A stretch of 64,000 nt of DNA, taken from the NCBI GenBank assembly GCA_938003835.1, contig CALKXJ010000010.1, positions 62,001 through 126,000 of the forward strand, read 5' to 3'. The position numbers and the translations under genes were made by a program. Below, one piece after another: positions 1-8,500 of the stretch; the first letter of the stretch is position 1, and every line of letters begins with the position of its first letter. This stretch comes from an uncultured Bryobacteraceae bacterium (lineage in GTDB: Bacteria > Acidobacteriota > Terriglobia > Bryobacterales > Bryobacteraceae). The notes beneath the pieces were generated by a model. It was not told the DNA's origin, made no database searches, and saw only the letters and a program-made list of their open reading frames with translations.

Positions 1-37
1 CCAGGGCAGCCCGGAGAAACTCTCTGCGGATGAGCAT
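1..37 (-). CDS. N-terminus of a Tat-exported protein (partial)
   Basis: An ATG at 37-35 on the minus strand follows a GGGAGG ribosome-binding site (44-49). It opens a frame beginning MLIRREFLRAAL and leaves the window at base 1. The RREFLR stretch is a twin-arginine signal core, so the product is probably exported folded by the Tat system. It lies 80 bases downstream of the epimerase gene on the same strand and may belong to the same operon. Only 12 residues are visible, so the function cannot be named. Confidence 0.5.
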   Translation of the reverse strand, partial: MLIRREFLRAAL

Positions 38-117
38 CGGGGACCTCCCGCTTATTGGCGCACTGCCGAATCCGCATCATAGCCGCAAACCGGGTGCGGC
101 GTGTCGCCGGCGACGCA

Positions 118-1071
118 TTACCGGGCGGTTGCCGCCAGCGTCCGGCGCTGCCACTCGAGCGTGCGGCGCAGTCCCTCCTCCAGGCTGAAGCGAGGCGCAT
201 GGCTGAGATCCCGGACCGCAGCGGTGATGTCGGCGCGCGAGTGGCGCACGTCACCAGGCCGCGGCGGTGCGTAATTCGGTTCGAGCGAGACGCCCTCGAT
301 CTGCTGGAGCAGGCGCCAGATCTGGTTCAGCGTGTACTGCCCGCCGTTGCCCGCGTTGTAGAGCTTGCCCGCCACATTCGGCGCCCGGGAGGCTTTGATG
401 GTGAGCGAGACCACATCCTCGACATAAGTGAAATCGCGCGACTGTTCGCCGTCGCCGAAGATGGTGGGCCGCCGCCGCTCGAGAATCGCGCGAAGAAAGA
501 TGGAAATCACGCCCGAGTAGGGACTGGACGGGTCCTGCCGCGGCCCGTAGACGTTGAAGTAGCGCAGCGAGACCGTCTCGAGCCCGTAACAGGAATAAAA
601 GACCCGGGCGTAATACTCGCCGGTCAGCTTCTGCAAGGCGTAGGGAGACAGCGGCTGGGGCGCCATCGTCTCCACCTTGGGCAGCACCGGCGTGTCGCCG
701 TAAGCCGACGAAGAGGCCGCGTAGACCACGCGCCGAACGCCGCCGGCCACGCAGGCCCGGAGCACCTGAAACGTCCCGTCGATATTCACCTCGTGCGAAG
801 GCACCGGATCCTCGATCGAACGCGGCACCGAGGGGATCGCCGCCAGGTGGAAAACCGTGTCCGCGCCGCGCAGCAGAGAGGCGATCGCGTCGTAATCGCG
901 GATGTCCACCGCATGGAACGCGATCCGGTCCCAAATCTCGGCCAGATTCTCCCGCTTGCCCGTGAGCAGGTTGTCGATCACGGTCACCTGGCCGTCACCT
1001 TCTTCGAGCAGGCGCCGCACCAGCGCCGAACCGATGAAACCGGCGCCCCCGGTCACCACGTACCGTTTCAT
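118..1071 (-). CDS. NAD-dependent sugar-nucleotide epimerase (extended SDR)
   Basis: The product is 317 residues and should act on a UDP- or dTDP-sugar in the cytoplasm. The NAD-binding motif GGAGFIG is at residues 8-14. The catalytic pair is Y144 and K148 in PYALQK. The substrate-side signature RYFNVYGPRQDP and the late FGDGEQSRDF motif match UDP-glucose/UDP-GlcNAc 4-epimerases and related dehydratases. The ATG at 1071 overlaps the stop of the upstream isomerase-like gene in an ATGA arrangement, which fixes the start and implies translational coupling. The longer frame running to 1611 is a shadow of that upstream gene. The exact substrate cannot be read from the sequence. Confidence 0.9.
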   Translation of the reverse strand: MKRYVVTGGAGFIGSALVRRLLEEGDGQVTVIDNLLTGKRENLAEIWDRIAFHAVDIRDYDAIASLLRGADTVFHLAAIPSVPRSIEDPVPSHEVNIDGTFQVLRACVAGGVRRVVYAASSSAYGDTPVLPKVETMAPQPLSPYALQKLTGEYYARVFYSCYGLETVSLRYFNVYGPRQDPSSPYSGVISIFLRAILERRRPTIFGDGEQSRDFTYVEDVVSLTIKASRAPNVAGKLYNAGNGGQYTLNQIWRLLQQIEGVSLEPNYAPPRPGDVRHSRADITAAVRDLSHAPRFSLEEGLRRTLEWQRRTLAATAR

Positions 1072-1919
1072 AGCCTCAGCTTGGCGATCTGCGTCTCGAT
1101 ATATCGTAGGGAATCGCGGGCAATGTTCTCGGCGCCGGGCGAGAAATCGAACACTTCGAGCGACAGCCAGCCCGGATAATTGCGGCGCGCCAGCACCTCG
1201 AGCACCGGAACGAAATTGTAGTCGCCCGTTCCCGGGTGGCGGCCGTCGGTCTCGTTGATGTGCACGTGGCGGATGAACTCGAAGTAGCGGTCCACGAGCT
1301 GCGCGTGCGGCTCCACTTCGTCCACGGCGTTGTGCGTGTCGAACATGGTCCGCACCGCGGGGCTGTTGATCTCCTGCACGGCGCGCACGGCCTCCTCGAG
1401 CGAAAGCATGACGTCGCACTGGTTGCGCGGCAGCGGCTCGATGAGAATCGTCACCCGGCGCTGCTCGGCATGAGGGGCCACCCCGGCCAGCCCCTCGATC
1501 AGGTGACGCGTCGCGGCCTCGCGGCTCAGGCCGCCGGTGGTGCGCCGCTGCTGGGGCGAACCGAAGACCATGACGCCGTTGTCGGCACGGTCGCCCGCCA
1601 GATCCGCGCAAAGATCGATGAGCCGGTCGACATGGAGCCAGCTCTTTTTGCGCAGCTCCTTGTCCGGGGTGGTCACGTGGAGTCCCTTCGGGGCCAGCAG
1701 CAGCCAGTGCAGGCCGACGAAATACAGGCCTTCGCCCTCCATGATGGACCGGTACTCGCGGCGCTTTTCCTCGCTCAACGCGGCGGGATCCTCGGCCAGG
1801 GTGAACGGGGCGATCTCGATACCCTCATAGCCGATGCGGCGCATCGACCGGCAGGCCTCCATAAAAGACCAGCCTTTGTAGATCTCATTGCAGATGGCGT
1901 GGCGAAATCGGTAGCTCAT
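1068..1919 (-). CDS. Sugar phosphate isomerase/epimerase-like TIM barrel protein
   Basis: The product is 283 residues of the xylose-isomerase-like TIM barrel superfamily (AP endonuclease 2 fold). Family features are the metal-site segments ILIEPLPRNQCD, MFDTHNAVD and HVHINETDGRHPGTGDYNF, and the closing strand LSLEVFDFSPGAE. No signal peptide is present, so it is cytoplasmic, unlike the Tat-exported relative at 48063-48974. It precedes and overlaps the SDR epimerase gene by four bases, suggesting a joint role in sugar conversion. Substrates in this family vary widely (inositol derivatives, keto-sugars, hydroxypyruvate), so the reaction is left open. Confidence 0.85.
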   Translation of the reverse strand: MSYRFRHAICNEIYKGWSFMEACRSMRRIGYEGIEIAPFTLAEDPAALSEEKRREYRSIMEGEGLYFVGLHWLLLAPKGLHVTTPDKELRKKSWLHVDRLIDLCADLAGDRADNGVMVFGSPQQRRTTGGLSREAATRHLIEGLAGVAPHAEQRRVTILIEPLPRNQCDVMLSLEEAVRAVQEINSPAVRTMFDTHNAVDEVEPHAQLVDRYFEFIRHVHINETDGRHPGTGDYNFVPVLEVLARRNYPGWLSLEVFDFSPGAENIARDSLRYIETQIAKLRL

Positions 1920-1999
1920 GGCACCTCGCTACGGATTGGGAAGAGCGCACCGGGCGCGGGCGCGGGGCCGGCCAAGAACTCTTCTCGACTCAGTGTATT

Positions 2000-3016
2000 T
2001 CAATCGGCGACGACGTGCACCCGCTTCGGGGCGACCTCGGGCGGGCCGAGGATGCTTTGGGCGGCAGCTTCGAGCGGGAGGCGGCGTATAAGCCGCTCGA
2101 GGATGCGCCGGTCGAAGCGGCCCAGATCCTCGACTGCCGCGGCAAACGCTCCCGGGCCGGCATTGACGCTGCCGATCACCGCGCGGTTGCCGACGATCAA
2201 TTTTCGAAACGGGAACCTGCCGGAGGCGTCGTCGGCGCCGAGCAGAACCGCGACGCCGAGCGGCGCTAGCTGTTCGATTCCGGCAAACGTCACATCGGCG
2301 GAGCCGGTGGCCTCGATCAGAATATCGGCCTCCGGCCCCTCGATCCGCTGCCGGTAGGCGATACCGGCTTCGGCGAGCAACGCCGCCCGCGGGTGATCCG
2401 CCGGCTCGAGCGAGTGCACCGCCACCTCCAGGCCGCGCAGTTCGAGCACCAGGGCCGCGAGAATGCCGATCGGTCCGGCGCCCAACACCAGCGCCCGCCT
2501 GGCGCCGGGCTCATGAACGCGCAGCGCGGTCTCCACGGCTTTCTCCACCACGCTCAGCGGCTCGATCAGCACGGCGTAGTCGACGAGCGAGGCGGGCACC
2601 CGCACCAGGTCTTCTTCTTCGTCCACGGCGTAGCCGGCCAGATAGCCGTGCAGGCCGCAGATGCCCCGCTCGTGCGAGACGGGCGCCAGGCACAGGTCCC
2701 GGCGGCCACGGGCACAGCTCGGACAAGGCGGCCGGCAGGGGCGGCGCACCATGGGCACCACCCAGTCGCCTGGCTTGAGATCCCTGACTCCGTTGCCGCA
2801 GGCGATGACTTCAGCCAGCGCTTCGTGGCCCAGGATGAGGAAGTCCTCCCCGGCCGGCGGGAAGCCCAGCCGGAACAGCGCCAGCTCGCGGTCGGTCCCG
2901 CAAACGCCCACCTCACGGATGCGAAGCAGTACCTCGGTAGGCGCCTCGAGCTCCGGCTCGGGCATCTCGCGCAGCTCGAGTTGGCGGCTTGTGTAGTTCA
3001 GGCCGAAGGCCCGCAT
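2000..3016 (-). CDS. Zinc-dependent alcohol/glucose dehydrogenase (MDR family)
   Basis: A 338-residue medium-chain dehydrogenase. The catalytic zinc ligands are C39 (GVCGTD) and H64-E65 (GHE). A structural zinc site has four cysteines at 94, 98, 101 and 109. The dinucleotide-binding GAGPIG is at 179-184. The order of parts resembles glucose 1-dehydrogenases of the archaeal GdhA type. I take the ATG at 3016 because it forms a TGATG overlap with the stop of the upstream glycosyltransferase gene; the frame extends 25 codons further but that stretch lies over the neighbour and is low complexity. Substrate is inferred, not proven. Confidence 0.85.
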   Translation of the reverse strand: MRAFGLNYTSRQLELREMPEPELEAPTEVLLRIREVGVCGTDRELALFRLGFPPAGEDFLILGHEALAEVIACGNGVRDLKPGDWVVPMVRRPCRPPCPSCARGRRDLCLAPVSHERGICGLHGYLAGYAVDEEEDLVRVPASLVDYAVLIEPLSVVEKAVETALRVHEPGARRALVLGAGPIGILAALVLELRGLEVAVHSLEPADHPRAALLAEAGIAYRQRIEGPEADILIEATGSADVTFAGIEQLAPLGVAVLLGADDASGRFPFRKLIVGNRAVIGSVNAGPGAFAAAVEDLGRFDRRILERLIRRLPLEAAAQSILGPPEVAPKRVHVVAD

Positions 3017-4428
3017 CAGCTTGCGGGCCTCCGCCCCACCACCACCAGCGACAGGCCGCGCCACGGCAGCAGCGGATCCAGCCGTCTCCACAGCCAGACG
3101 GTCTTGTCAAAGAGCTTGAGCACGGGCTTCGAGATGGTCCCCCGCCGGAGCAGCTTCCCGTGCAGCCACCAGGCGGGCACCGAGACCTTGTTGACGTTAT
3201 GAACCGCTTCGATCTCGAGCCCGCAAGCCTTGAGCATCCGCTCGAGCTCCTCGCGCCGGAAGCGCCGCCTGTGGCCCATGTGGCGGTCGAGCGTACCCTC
3301 GAGCGACGGATTCTGCGGCGCCAGTACTATGAGGCGCCCGCCCGGTTCGAGCACCGAAGCCAGGCCGGCCACGGTCGCCTGCGGATCTTCGAGATATTCA
3401 AGAAGGTTCAGGCAGAGCGCGGTCTCGAAGCGCCGGCCGAGGGCGGCAAAGGCTTCGGGATGAGCGGGATCGAACTCGATGACCGTGACGTTGGGGGTGC
3501 GCAGGAAACGGTTCCGCAGCGCGTGAAGGTATAGCGGGTCGCGCTCGCCGGCGACATATTCCAGCCGGCGCGCCATCAATCGGCTGCTGAAGATGCCGAG
3601 GCCGGCGCCGATCTCGAGCACGCGATCGCCCAGATACGGCCGGATCAGTTGCGTCATCCACCGCACGTACTGGGGCGTGCCGGTGAGGTTGTTGAGCACG
3701 CCGCGACCGTAGCGCTCGACATAGAGATCGTCGATGATCCAGAACTTGAGGATGACCAGGAGCGCCTTGAGGCCGTCCTTCCAGCCGATCTTCTTGCCCT
3801 CTTCGTAGGAGCGGCCGTGGTAGCTGATCGGCACTTCATAGACGCGGAAGCCCCGCTTGGCGCACTTCATGGTGATCTCCGGCTCGAAGCCGAAACGGTC
3901 CGAGCGGATCGGGATGCTTTTGAGCAGCTCGGTCCGGAACACCTTGTAGCAGGTCTCCATGTCGGTGAGATGGAGGTTGGAGAACATGTCGCAAAGGACG
4001 GTGAGGCCCTTATTGATCATCGAGTGCCAGAAGGGCAGCACGCGCCGTTGCGCGCGAACCATGAAGCGGGAGCCGAAGACCGCATCGGCGTGCCCGTCGA
4101 GCAGCGGGCGGAGCAACACGGGATACTCTTCCGGGTCATACTCGAGATCGGCGTCCTGGATGAGGCAGAAGTCGCCCGTGGCGTAGGCGATGGCGGTGCG
4201 GATGGCGGCGCCCTTGCCGCGGTTGACCTCGTGACGGAGCAACCGGACGGCGGGCTCGGCAGCGGCGATGCGCTCGAGGATCTCCGAGGTGCCGTCCGTC
4301 GAGCAGTCATCCACCACGATGACCTCACGCTGCATCGCCTCGGGCAACGGCGCCGCCAGCACCTTAGCCAGACTGCGCTCGACGACGGTGCGTTCGTTGT
4401 AGACGGGCACCAGGATCGAGAGCTTCAT
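3016..4428 (-). CDS. Fused GT2 glycosyltransferase and SAM methyltransferase
   Basis: A 470-residue two-domain protein. Residues 1 to about 235 are a GT-A family 2 glycosyltransferase of the dolichol-phosphate-mannose synthase type: nucleotide-binding VVDDCSTDG (38-46) and metal-binding QDADLEYDP (91-99). Residues from about 250 carry a class I methyltransferase with the SAM motif VLEIGAGLGIFSS at about 270-282 and an LNLLEYLEDP motif II/III region. The join is at ERYGRGVLNNLTGTPQYVRW. Such an enzyme could charge a polyprenyl phosphate with sugar and methylate the same glycan. A TATACT box (4440-4445) sits only 11 bases upstream of the ATG. The gene leads the 2000-4428 block and is divergent from 4501. 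Confidence 0.88.
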   Translation of the reverse strand: MKLSILVPVYNERTVVERSLAKVLAAPLPEAMQREVIVVDDCSTDGTSEILERIAAAEPAVRLLRHEVNRGKGAAIRTAIAYATGDFCLIQDADLEYDPEEYPVLLRPLLDGHADAVFGSRFMVRAQRRVLPFWHSMINKGLTVLCDMFSNLHLTDMETCYKVFRTELLKSIPIRSDRFGFEPEITMKCAKRGFRVYEVPISYHGRSYEEGKKIGWKDGLKALLVILKFWIIDDLYVERYGRGVLNNLTGTPQYVRWMTQLIRPYLGDRVLEIGAGLGIFSSRLMARRLEYVAGERDPLYLHALRNRFLRTPNVTVIEFDPAHPEAFAALGRRFETALCLNLLEYLEDPQATVAGLASVLEPGGRLIVLAPQNPSLEGTLDRHMGHRRRFRREELERMLKACGLEIEAVHNVNKVSVPAWWLHGKLLRRGTISKPVLKLFDKTVWLWRRLDPLLPWRGLSLVVVGRRPAS

Positions 4429-4500
4429 CGGGTTTCCCTAGTATAGTCGCACGCCTGCGGTGCTTGGCCTGCCCGGTCCGGCTCAGATACGCTAGGACGC

Positions 4501-5763
4501 ATGAAGTGGGTCATTGTTGCCGCTTTCCTGGCCCTGGACGCTCTGGCCGGCTCCCTGCCCGAGGTGCGCGCCGGGGCCGCCCGCATCGACATCACGCCGC
4601 GTGAAGCGAGCGCCTTGCCCATGAGCGGCTACGCCGGCCGCAAGGAAGGCTTCCAGGAGATCCACGACCGGTTGTACGCGCGCGCCATCGTCGCCGCGGC
4701 GGGGGATTTCGAGGTGGCCATCGTCGTTGCCGATTTGATCGGCTTCTCCAACCGCCTCTGGGAACGGTTCACCACCCGGATCGCCGCCGAATCGGGTATC
4801 CAGGCCGATCACATACTTCTTGCCGGCACCCATACCCACGGTGGGCCGGCCCTGGGCACCTATTCGGGTGAGCCGCAAAGCCCGGAGCAAAACGCCTACC
4901 TCGACGAGCTCGAACAGAAGCTGGCGGCGGCCGCCGTCGAAGCGAAACGCAACCTCCGGCCCGCGCGAATCGGTTTCGGCACGGGCAGAGCCAGCGTGAA
5001 CATCAACCGCCGCGCCAGGATGGCCGCCGGGGACTGGTGGTTGGGACTCAACCCCGACGGACCCTCCGATAAGACCGTCGCCGTGGTGAGGTTCGAGACG
5101 CACGACGGGGCGCCTTTCGCTTTTCTCATCAACTACGCCGTGCACGGCACGGTTCTCGGGCCGCGCAACATGGCAATCTCGGCCGATCTGCCCGGCGCCA
5201 CCTCGCGCCTGGTCGAAGAGCATTTCGGCGACCGCGTGGTGGCCGTGTTCACCGCCGGAGCCTCGGGCGACCAGGATCCGATCTACCGCGTGGGAACCGA
5301 TTTCGAGCAGGTCGGCGCCCTGGGGCGCATCCTCGGCGAGGAGGTCCTGCGCGTGGCCGGCCAGATCCGCACCTCGCCGCACGGCCGGCTCGGCGCTGTC
5401 CAGCGCGTGGTGAGCTGTCCGGGCAAGCGAAGCCCCGACGGGCCGCGGCGCCGCACCGACGGCCGCTATGAGTTCGTCGACGCCGACCCGGTGGACATCC
5501 GGCTGTCGCTCCTGATGCTCGACCACATCGCCGTTGCCGGGGTCTCGGGCGAGGTTTTGACGCGGATCGGCGAGAAGCTCAAGACCGCCTCCCCGTTCAG
5601 CCGGACTTTCATGGTCACGCATGCCAACGGCTCGAGCGGCTACCTGCCGGACGACGACGCCTATGACCAGGTGAGCTATGAAATCGTCACCGCGCGCGTC
5701 AAGCGCGGCTGCGCCGAGCAGGCTATCGTGAACAATCTCGTCGCGATGATGGAGGAGTTTTAG
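4501..5763 (+). CDS. Secreted neutral/alkaline ceramidase N-terminal domain protein
   Basis: A 420-residue protein with a short signal peptide (residues 1 to about 17, MKWVIVAAFLALDALAG). It matches the N-terminal catalytic domain of neutral/alkaline non-lysosomal ceramidases, zinc hydrolases that cleave the amide bond of ceramide. The zinc-site motif AGTHTHGGP and the conserved NYAVHGTVLGP and HANGSSGYLPDDDAYD segments are visible. It lacks the C-terminal immunoglobulin-like domain of classical ceramidases, so it is the short single-domain form common in soil bacteria, whose substrate may not be ceramide. AGGA lies just before the ATG. It converges on the next gene with a nine-base gap. Confidence 0.82.
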   Translation: MKWVIVAAFLALDALAGSLPEVRAGAARIDITPREASALPMSGYAGRKEGFQEIHDRLYARAIVAAAGDFEVAIVVADLIGFSNRLWERFTTRIAAESGIQADHILLAGTHTHGGPALGTYSGEPQSPEQNAYLDELEQKLAAAAVEAKRNLRPARIGFGTGRASVNINRRARMAAGDWWLGLNPDGPSDKTVAVVRFETHDGAPFAFLINYAVHGTVLGPRNMAISADLPGATSRLVEEHFGDRVVAVFTAGASGDQDPIYRVGTDFEQVGALGRILGEEVLRVAGQIRTSPHGRLGAVQRVVSCPGKRSPDGPRRRTDGRYEFVDADPVDIRLSLLMLDHIAVAGVSGEVLTRIGEKLKTASPFSRTFMVTHANGSSGYLPDDDAYDQVSYEIVTARVKRGCAEQAIVNNLVAMMEEF

Positions 5764-5772
5764 CCGCGACTC

Positions 5773-7086
5773 TCAGGACCGCCCCGCGAGGCGCGGGTTC
5801 TTGTACTGGTAGCTGCCCGGCACGTAGGGGAACTTCTTCTCGACGCCGTCGATGAGCTCGACGCCAAAGCCGGGCTTGTCGGAAAGCCGCATCCAGCCCC
5901 GCTCGACCCGCAGCGGCTCTTTGAAGATCTCTTCCTTGAGCGGGTTGTAGGTCATGTTCAGCTCCAGGTACTCGCGATTCGGGATGCTTGCCACCAGCGC
6001 GGCGTTGGCCATCGTGGTTCCACCGCCGTGCCAGTTGTGCGGGATGAGCACCTTGCCGCGCCGCCAGGCCATGCGCGAGATGTACCAGTTCTCGGTGAGG
6101 CCGGCCACGTTCGAGTCCGGCTGGATGATGTCGAGCGCCCCGCGGTCCAGCCAGACCTGCGCCTCGAAGCGCTCACGGAAGCGCTCGCCGCCCGAGACGC
6201 GCACCGTCGGCAGGGCCTCCTGGAGCGCCAGGAAGAAATCGATGTCCTCGATCAGCGTCCCGCCCGGCGCCTCCTCGAACCATTCGAATTTGAGCTCTTC
6301 GAGCACCGGGCAGAACTCCTTGAGGATCTGCTCGCGCGTGACGCCCGTGCCGCCCATGGATTCGTGCGCCAGCTTGAAGTCCCAGCCGACGGCCTCGCGC
6401 AGGCGGCGCATCAGGTGGATGTACTTGTCGAGCGTCATGCCGCCAGCGGCCCAGCTCGTGCCGGTGCGCAGCTTCATCAGCTCGTAGCCCTCCTCCTTGT
6501 GCCGCAGCGCCTGCTCGATGAGAAACTGCTCGCCGCCGGCGTACCACTCATGCTCGACGCCCGAGCTGGCGTAAACCTTGATCGTGCGGGCAGGCTCGTT
6601 GTCCGTTGCGAGCAGTTCATAGACCGGCTTTCCCACCGCCTTGCCGATCAGGTCCCAGAGTGCGCAGTCCAGTCCCGCCCACGGGGCGCGGCTCCGGCGG
6701 CTGTCATTGCCTCGCGCCGTCAGCAGCTCGACGTCGAAGGGGTTGTGCCCGACCACCAGCGGCTTGATCACCTCCTCGGTGTACTGCTTGATGTAGTCGG
6801 GCCCCTCATACGGCGATCCCTCACCGATGCCGACCAGACCCTGATCGGTGAAGACCTGCGTAATGGCGCCGTCGGTCTTCCAGACGATGTAGTCGGCCGA
6901 CCGCCAGAGGTTCTTTTTGGGATCGACGTAGGAGAGCGGGATGACTCGAACGTCGGTGATCCTGAGTTTCGGGCGCTCCAGACCGTCGAGCGGATGGTTG
7001 CGTGTTCGCGTGGGCCGCGTGCGCCGGCCGCAAGCGGCTGCCAGGGCCGCTGCGCCGATGAGATCGCGCCGGGAAAACTTCGCCAT
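5773..7086 (-). CDS. Tat-exported mandelate racemase/muconate lactonizing enzyme-like protein
   Basis: A 437-residue enolase-superfamily protein with a Tat signal (KFSRRDLIGAAALAAACG) at the N-terminus. The barrel carries the KLR segment after strand 2, metal ligands in FKLAHES, WFEEAPGG and VSGGERF, and the terminal PHNWHGGG histidine segment, as in sugar-acid dehydratases. The ATG at 7086 was chosen because the Tat motif starts there; the frame runs upstream into the neighbour but has no signal. It lies five bases after the stop of the DUF4832 gene, so the two are probably one transcript. It may dehydrate a sugar acid in the periplasm, a cautious inference. Confidence 0.85.
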   Translation of the reverse strand: MAKFSRRDLIGAAALAAACGRRTRPTRTRNHPLDGLERPKLRITDVRVIPLSYVDPKKNLWRSADYIVWKTDGAITQVFTDQGLVGIGEGSPYEGPDYIKQYTEEVIKPLVVGHNPFDVELLTARGNDSRRSRAPWAGLDCALWDLIGKAVGKPVYELLATDNEPARTIKVYASSGVEHEWYAGGEQFLIEQALRHKEEGYELMKLRTGTSWAAGGMTLDKYIHLMRRLREAVGWDFKLAHESMGGTGVTREQILKEFCPVLEELKFEWFEEAPGGTLIEDIDFFLALQEALPTVRVSGGERFRERFEAQVWLDRGALDIIQPDSNVAGLTENWYISRMAWRRGKVLIPHNWHGGGTTMANAALVASIPNREYLELNMTYNPLKEEIFKEPLRVERGWMRLSDKPGFGVELIDGVEKKFPYVPGSYQYKNPRLAGRS

Positions 7087-7091
7087 TGCCG

Positions 7092-8498
7092 TCACTCCAC
7101 GCGAACTTCCCCGAGATCGTACCAGCCGTCGGGTTGCCGTCCTTCGATCGCCAGCCGGATGGCCGGCGCACCCGTCCGGGGATCGAGCAGCGCCACGCGC
7201 AGGCGCCAGGAGCCCGGCCGAACCGTTTCGGGGATGTAGATGGTCGACTCGTACAGGGCATCGCCCGGCAGCCAGGTTCGCGGATCCGCGTCTGTGGGGA
7301 TAAGCGCGGCTCCCTGCGCCGATCGCAACTCGAGCGCCAGCCGGTGGTGTTCGTACACCGGCGCCACGCCCTTGTTGAGCCACCACAGGCTGACTGGCGC
7401 CATCTGACCCGCTCGGAGCACCCTGGGCAGCTCGACGCGCCGCAGGATGAAGCGGTAGCCGATTTTCTTCTGAAACTCGTCAAACTTGGCGCGCCACTCC
7501 GGCGGGATTGGCGAGCTCTTGATGTTGATCGAGCTGGCATGCCAGCGGAGCGCCTGCTCGAGGATATAGTCGAGGTCGAAGTTGTGCTCCTTCCAGTAGA
7601 GGGGCGTCCAGCAGGTTTCGAGCGACACCGGCCTCCGCCGCCAGACCTCCTGGGCGCCGGCGCGCACCAGTTGCAGGGGATAAAAGTCGAGCATGTGGGA
7701 CCAGCGGCGGCCCCAACTCTCCCAGTACTGGCCGCGCATGTCGCCCCAGCAGTCCAGACGCCAGCCCGCGCCGCGCTCGGTGGCGTAGCGGAGCACCTGA
7801 AGTTCGTCGAAGTTCACCAGAAGCGGCGTGCGACGGAAGCCCTCGAGATAAAGGTCAAGCAGCGCCCGGTGCGTTTCCCACGAGGGCAGATACGGACCCC
7901 AGCCTTCGCCCCAGTAGCCCACCGTCGAGATGTCGACGCTGTCGAGGTAGGGGTGGCCGTCGTAGCGTTCGGCGAAAGCCTTCACCAGACCGCCCCAGTG
8001 CTTGCGATAGAGCGGGTCATCGGCGTCGGGCGACCAGATCTCGCCGTCCTTGTCCTCAGGCTTGTTGGCGCGCCGGGCTCCCGACCTCCGGTACCACTCC
8101 GGCAGGGGGTTCTTCTGGTCATACGGCATCAGGCGGATGGCGAGCTTCTGGCCCTGCTCGCGCGCCTGGGCGATTGCCAGATCGATCATGTCCCAGCGGT
8201 AGCGGCCCGGCTCCGGCTCGATCTGCCCCCAGAACCAGCGGAAGTAGGCGATCGAGGAGTCGGGAAAGTCGGGAGGGCTCGAAGCCCGCTCGAGCTTCTC
8301 CGTCGGCCCGACTTCAGACCACTTCCCTCCGGGGTTCACCGCCACGCCCTTGACGCGCTGGAAGGTCTGAATCCCCATGCCGGGATTCACCAGCACGTCG
8401 TCAATCTCCTTGGGCCAGAAAACGAGCTTGTCCGTCTGCGCCTGCGCCGAAAGCACACTCAAAAGTAAGAAATCGGGGACAGTATACTCAATCCCCAA
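7092..8498 (-). CDS. DUF4832 glycoside-hydrolase-like secreted protein, 5' end altered by a REP palindrome
   Basis: About 468 residues. The region SSIAYFRWFWGQIEPEPGRY and the following LAIRLMPYD and LPEWYRR segments have the look of a (beta/alpha)8 glycosidase barrel, and the C-terminal part resembles the beta-sandwich of DUF4832 proteins. A signal peptide should open the protein, but its start is replaced by a REP element: reading from TTG at 8498 gives GIEYTVPD encoded by the repeat, then the hydrophobic FLLLSVLSAQAQ remnant. Upstream of the repeat the frame stays open to 8630 but encodes nothing signal-like. It is likely co-transcribed with the enolase-family gene. Whether it is still exported is uncertain. 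Confidence 0.75.
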   Translation of the reverse strand: MGIEYTVPDFLLLSVLSAQAQTDKLVFWPKEIDDVLVNPGMGIQTFQRVKGVAVNPGGKWSEVGPTEKLERASSPPDFPDSSIAYFRWFWGQIEPEPGRYRWDMIDLAIAQAREQGQKLAIRLMPYDQKNPLPEWYRRSGARRANKPEDKDGEIWSPDADDPLYRKHWGGLVKAFAERYDGHPYLDSVDISTVGYWGEGWGPYLPSWETHRALLDLYLEGFRRTPLLVNFDELQVLRYATERGAGWRLDCWGDMRGQYWESWGRRWSHMLDFYPLQLVRAGAQEVWRRRPVSLETCWTPLYWKEHNFDLDYILEQALRWHASSINIKSSPIPPEWRAKFDEFQKKIGYRFILRRVELPRVLRAGQMAPVSLWWLNKGVAPVYEHHRLALELRSAQGAALIPTDADPRTWLPGDALYESTIYIPETVRPGSWRLRVALLDPRTGAPAIRLAIEGRQPDGWYDLGEVRVE

Positions 8499-8500
8499 TT
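8475..8500 (+). repeat. REP-like palindrome, copy 1 (solitary)
   Basis: An imperfect palindrome: a GGGGA/TCCCC stem flanking the self-complementary core AGTATACT, then CAATT. It matches the two copies flanking the transposase at 30956-31684. It lies across the 5' end of the DUF4832 gene and supplies its apparent TTG start and first codons. Confidence 0.85.

Noticed and set aside
55-1179. Long plus-strand frame of 374 codons
   Set aside because: It is the antisense shadow of the epimerase gene, with Arg/His-rich composition and no motif. The same applies to most long frames opposite the high-GC genes, such as 28120-28743 and 46612-48066.
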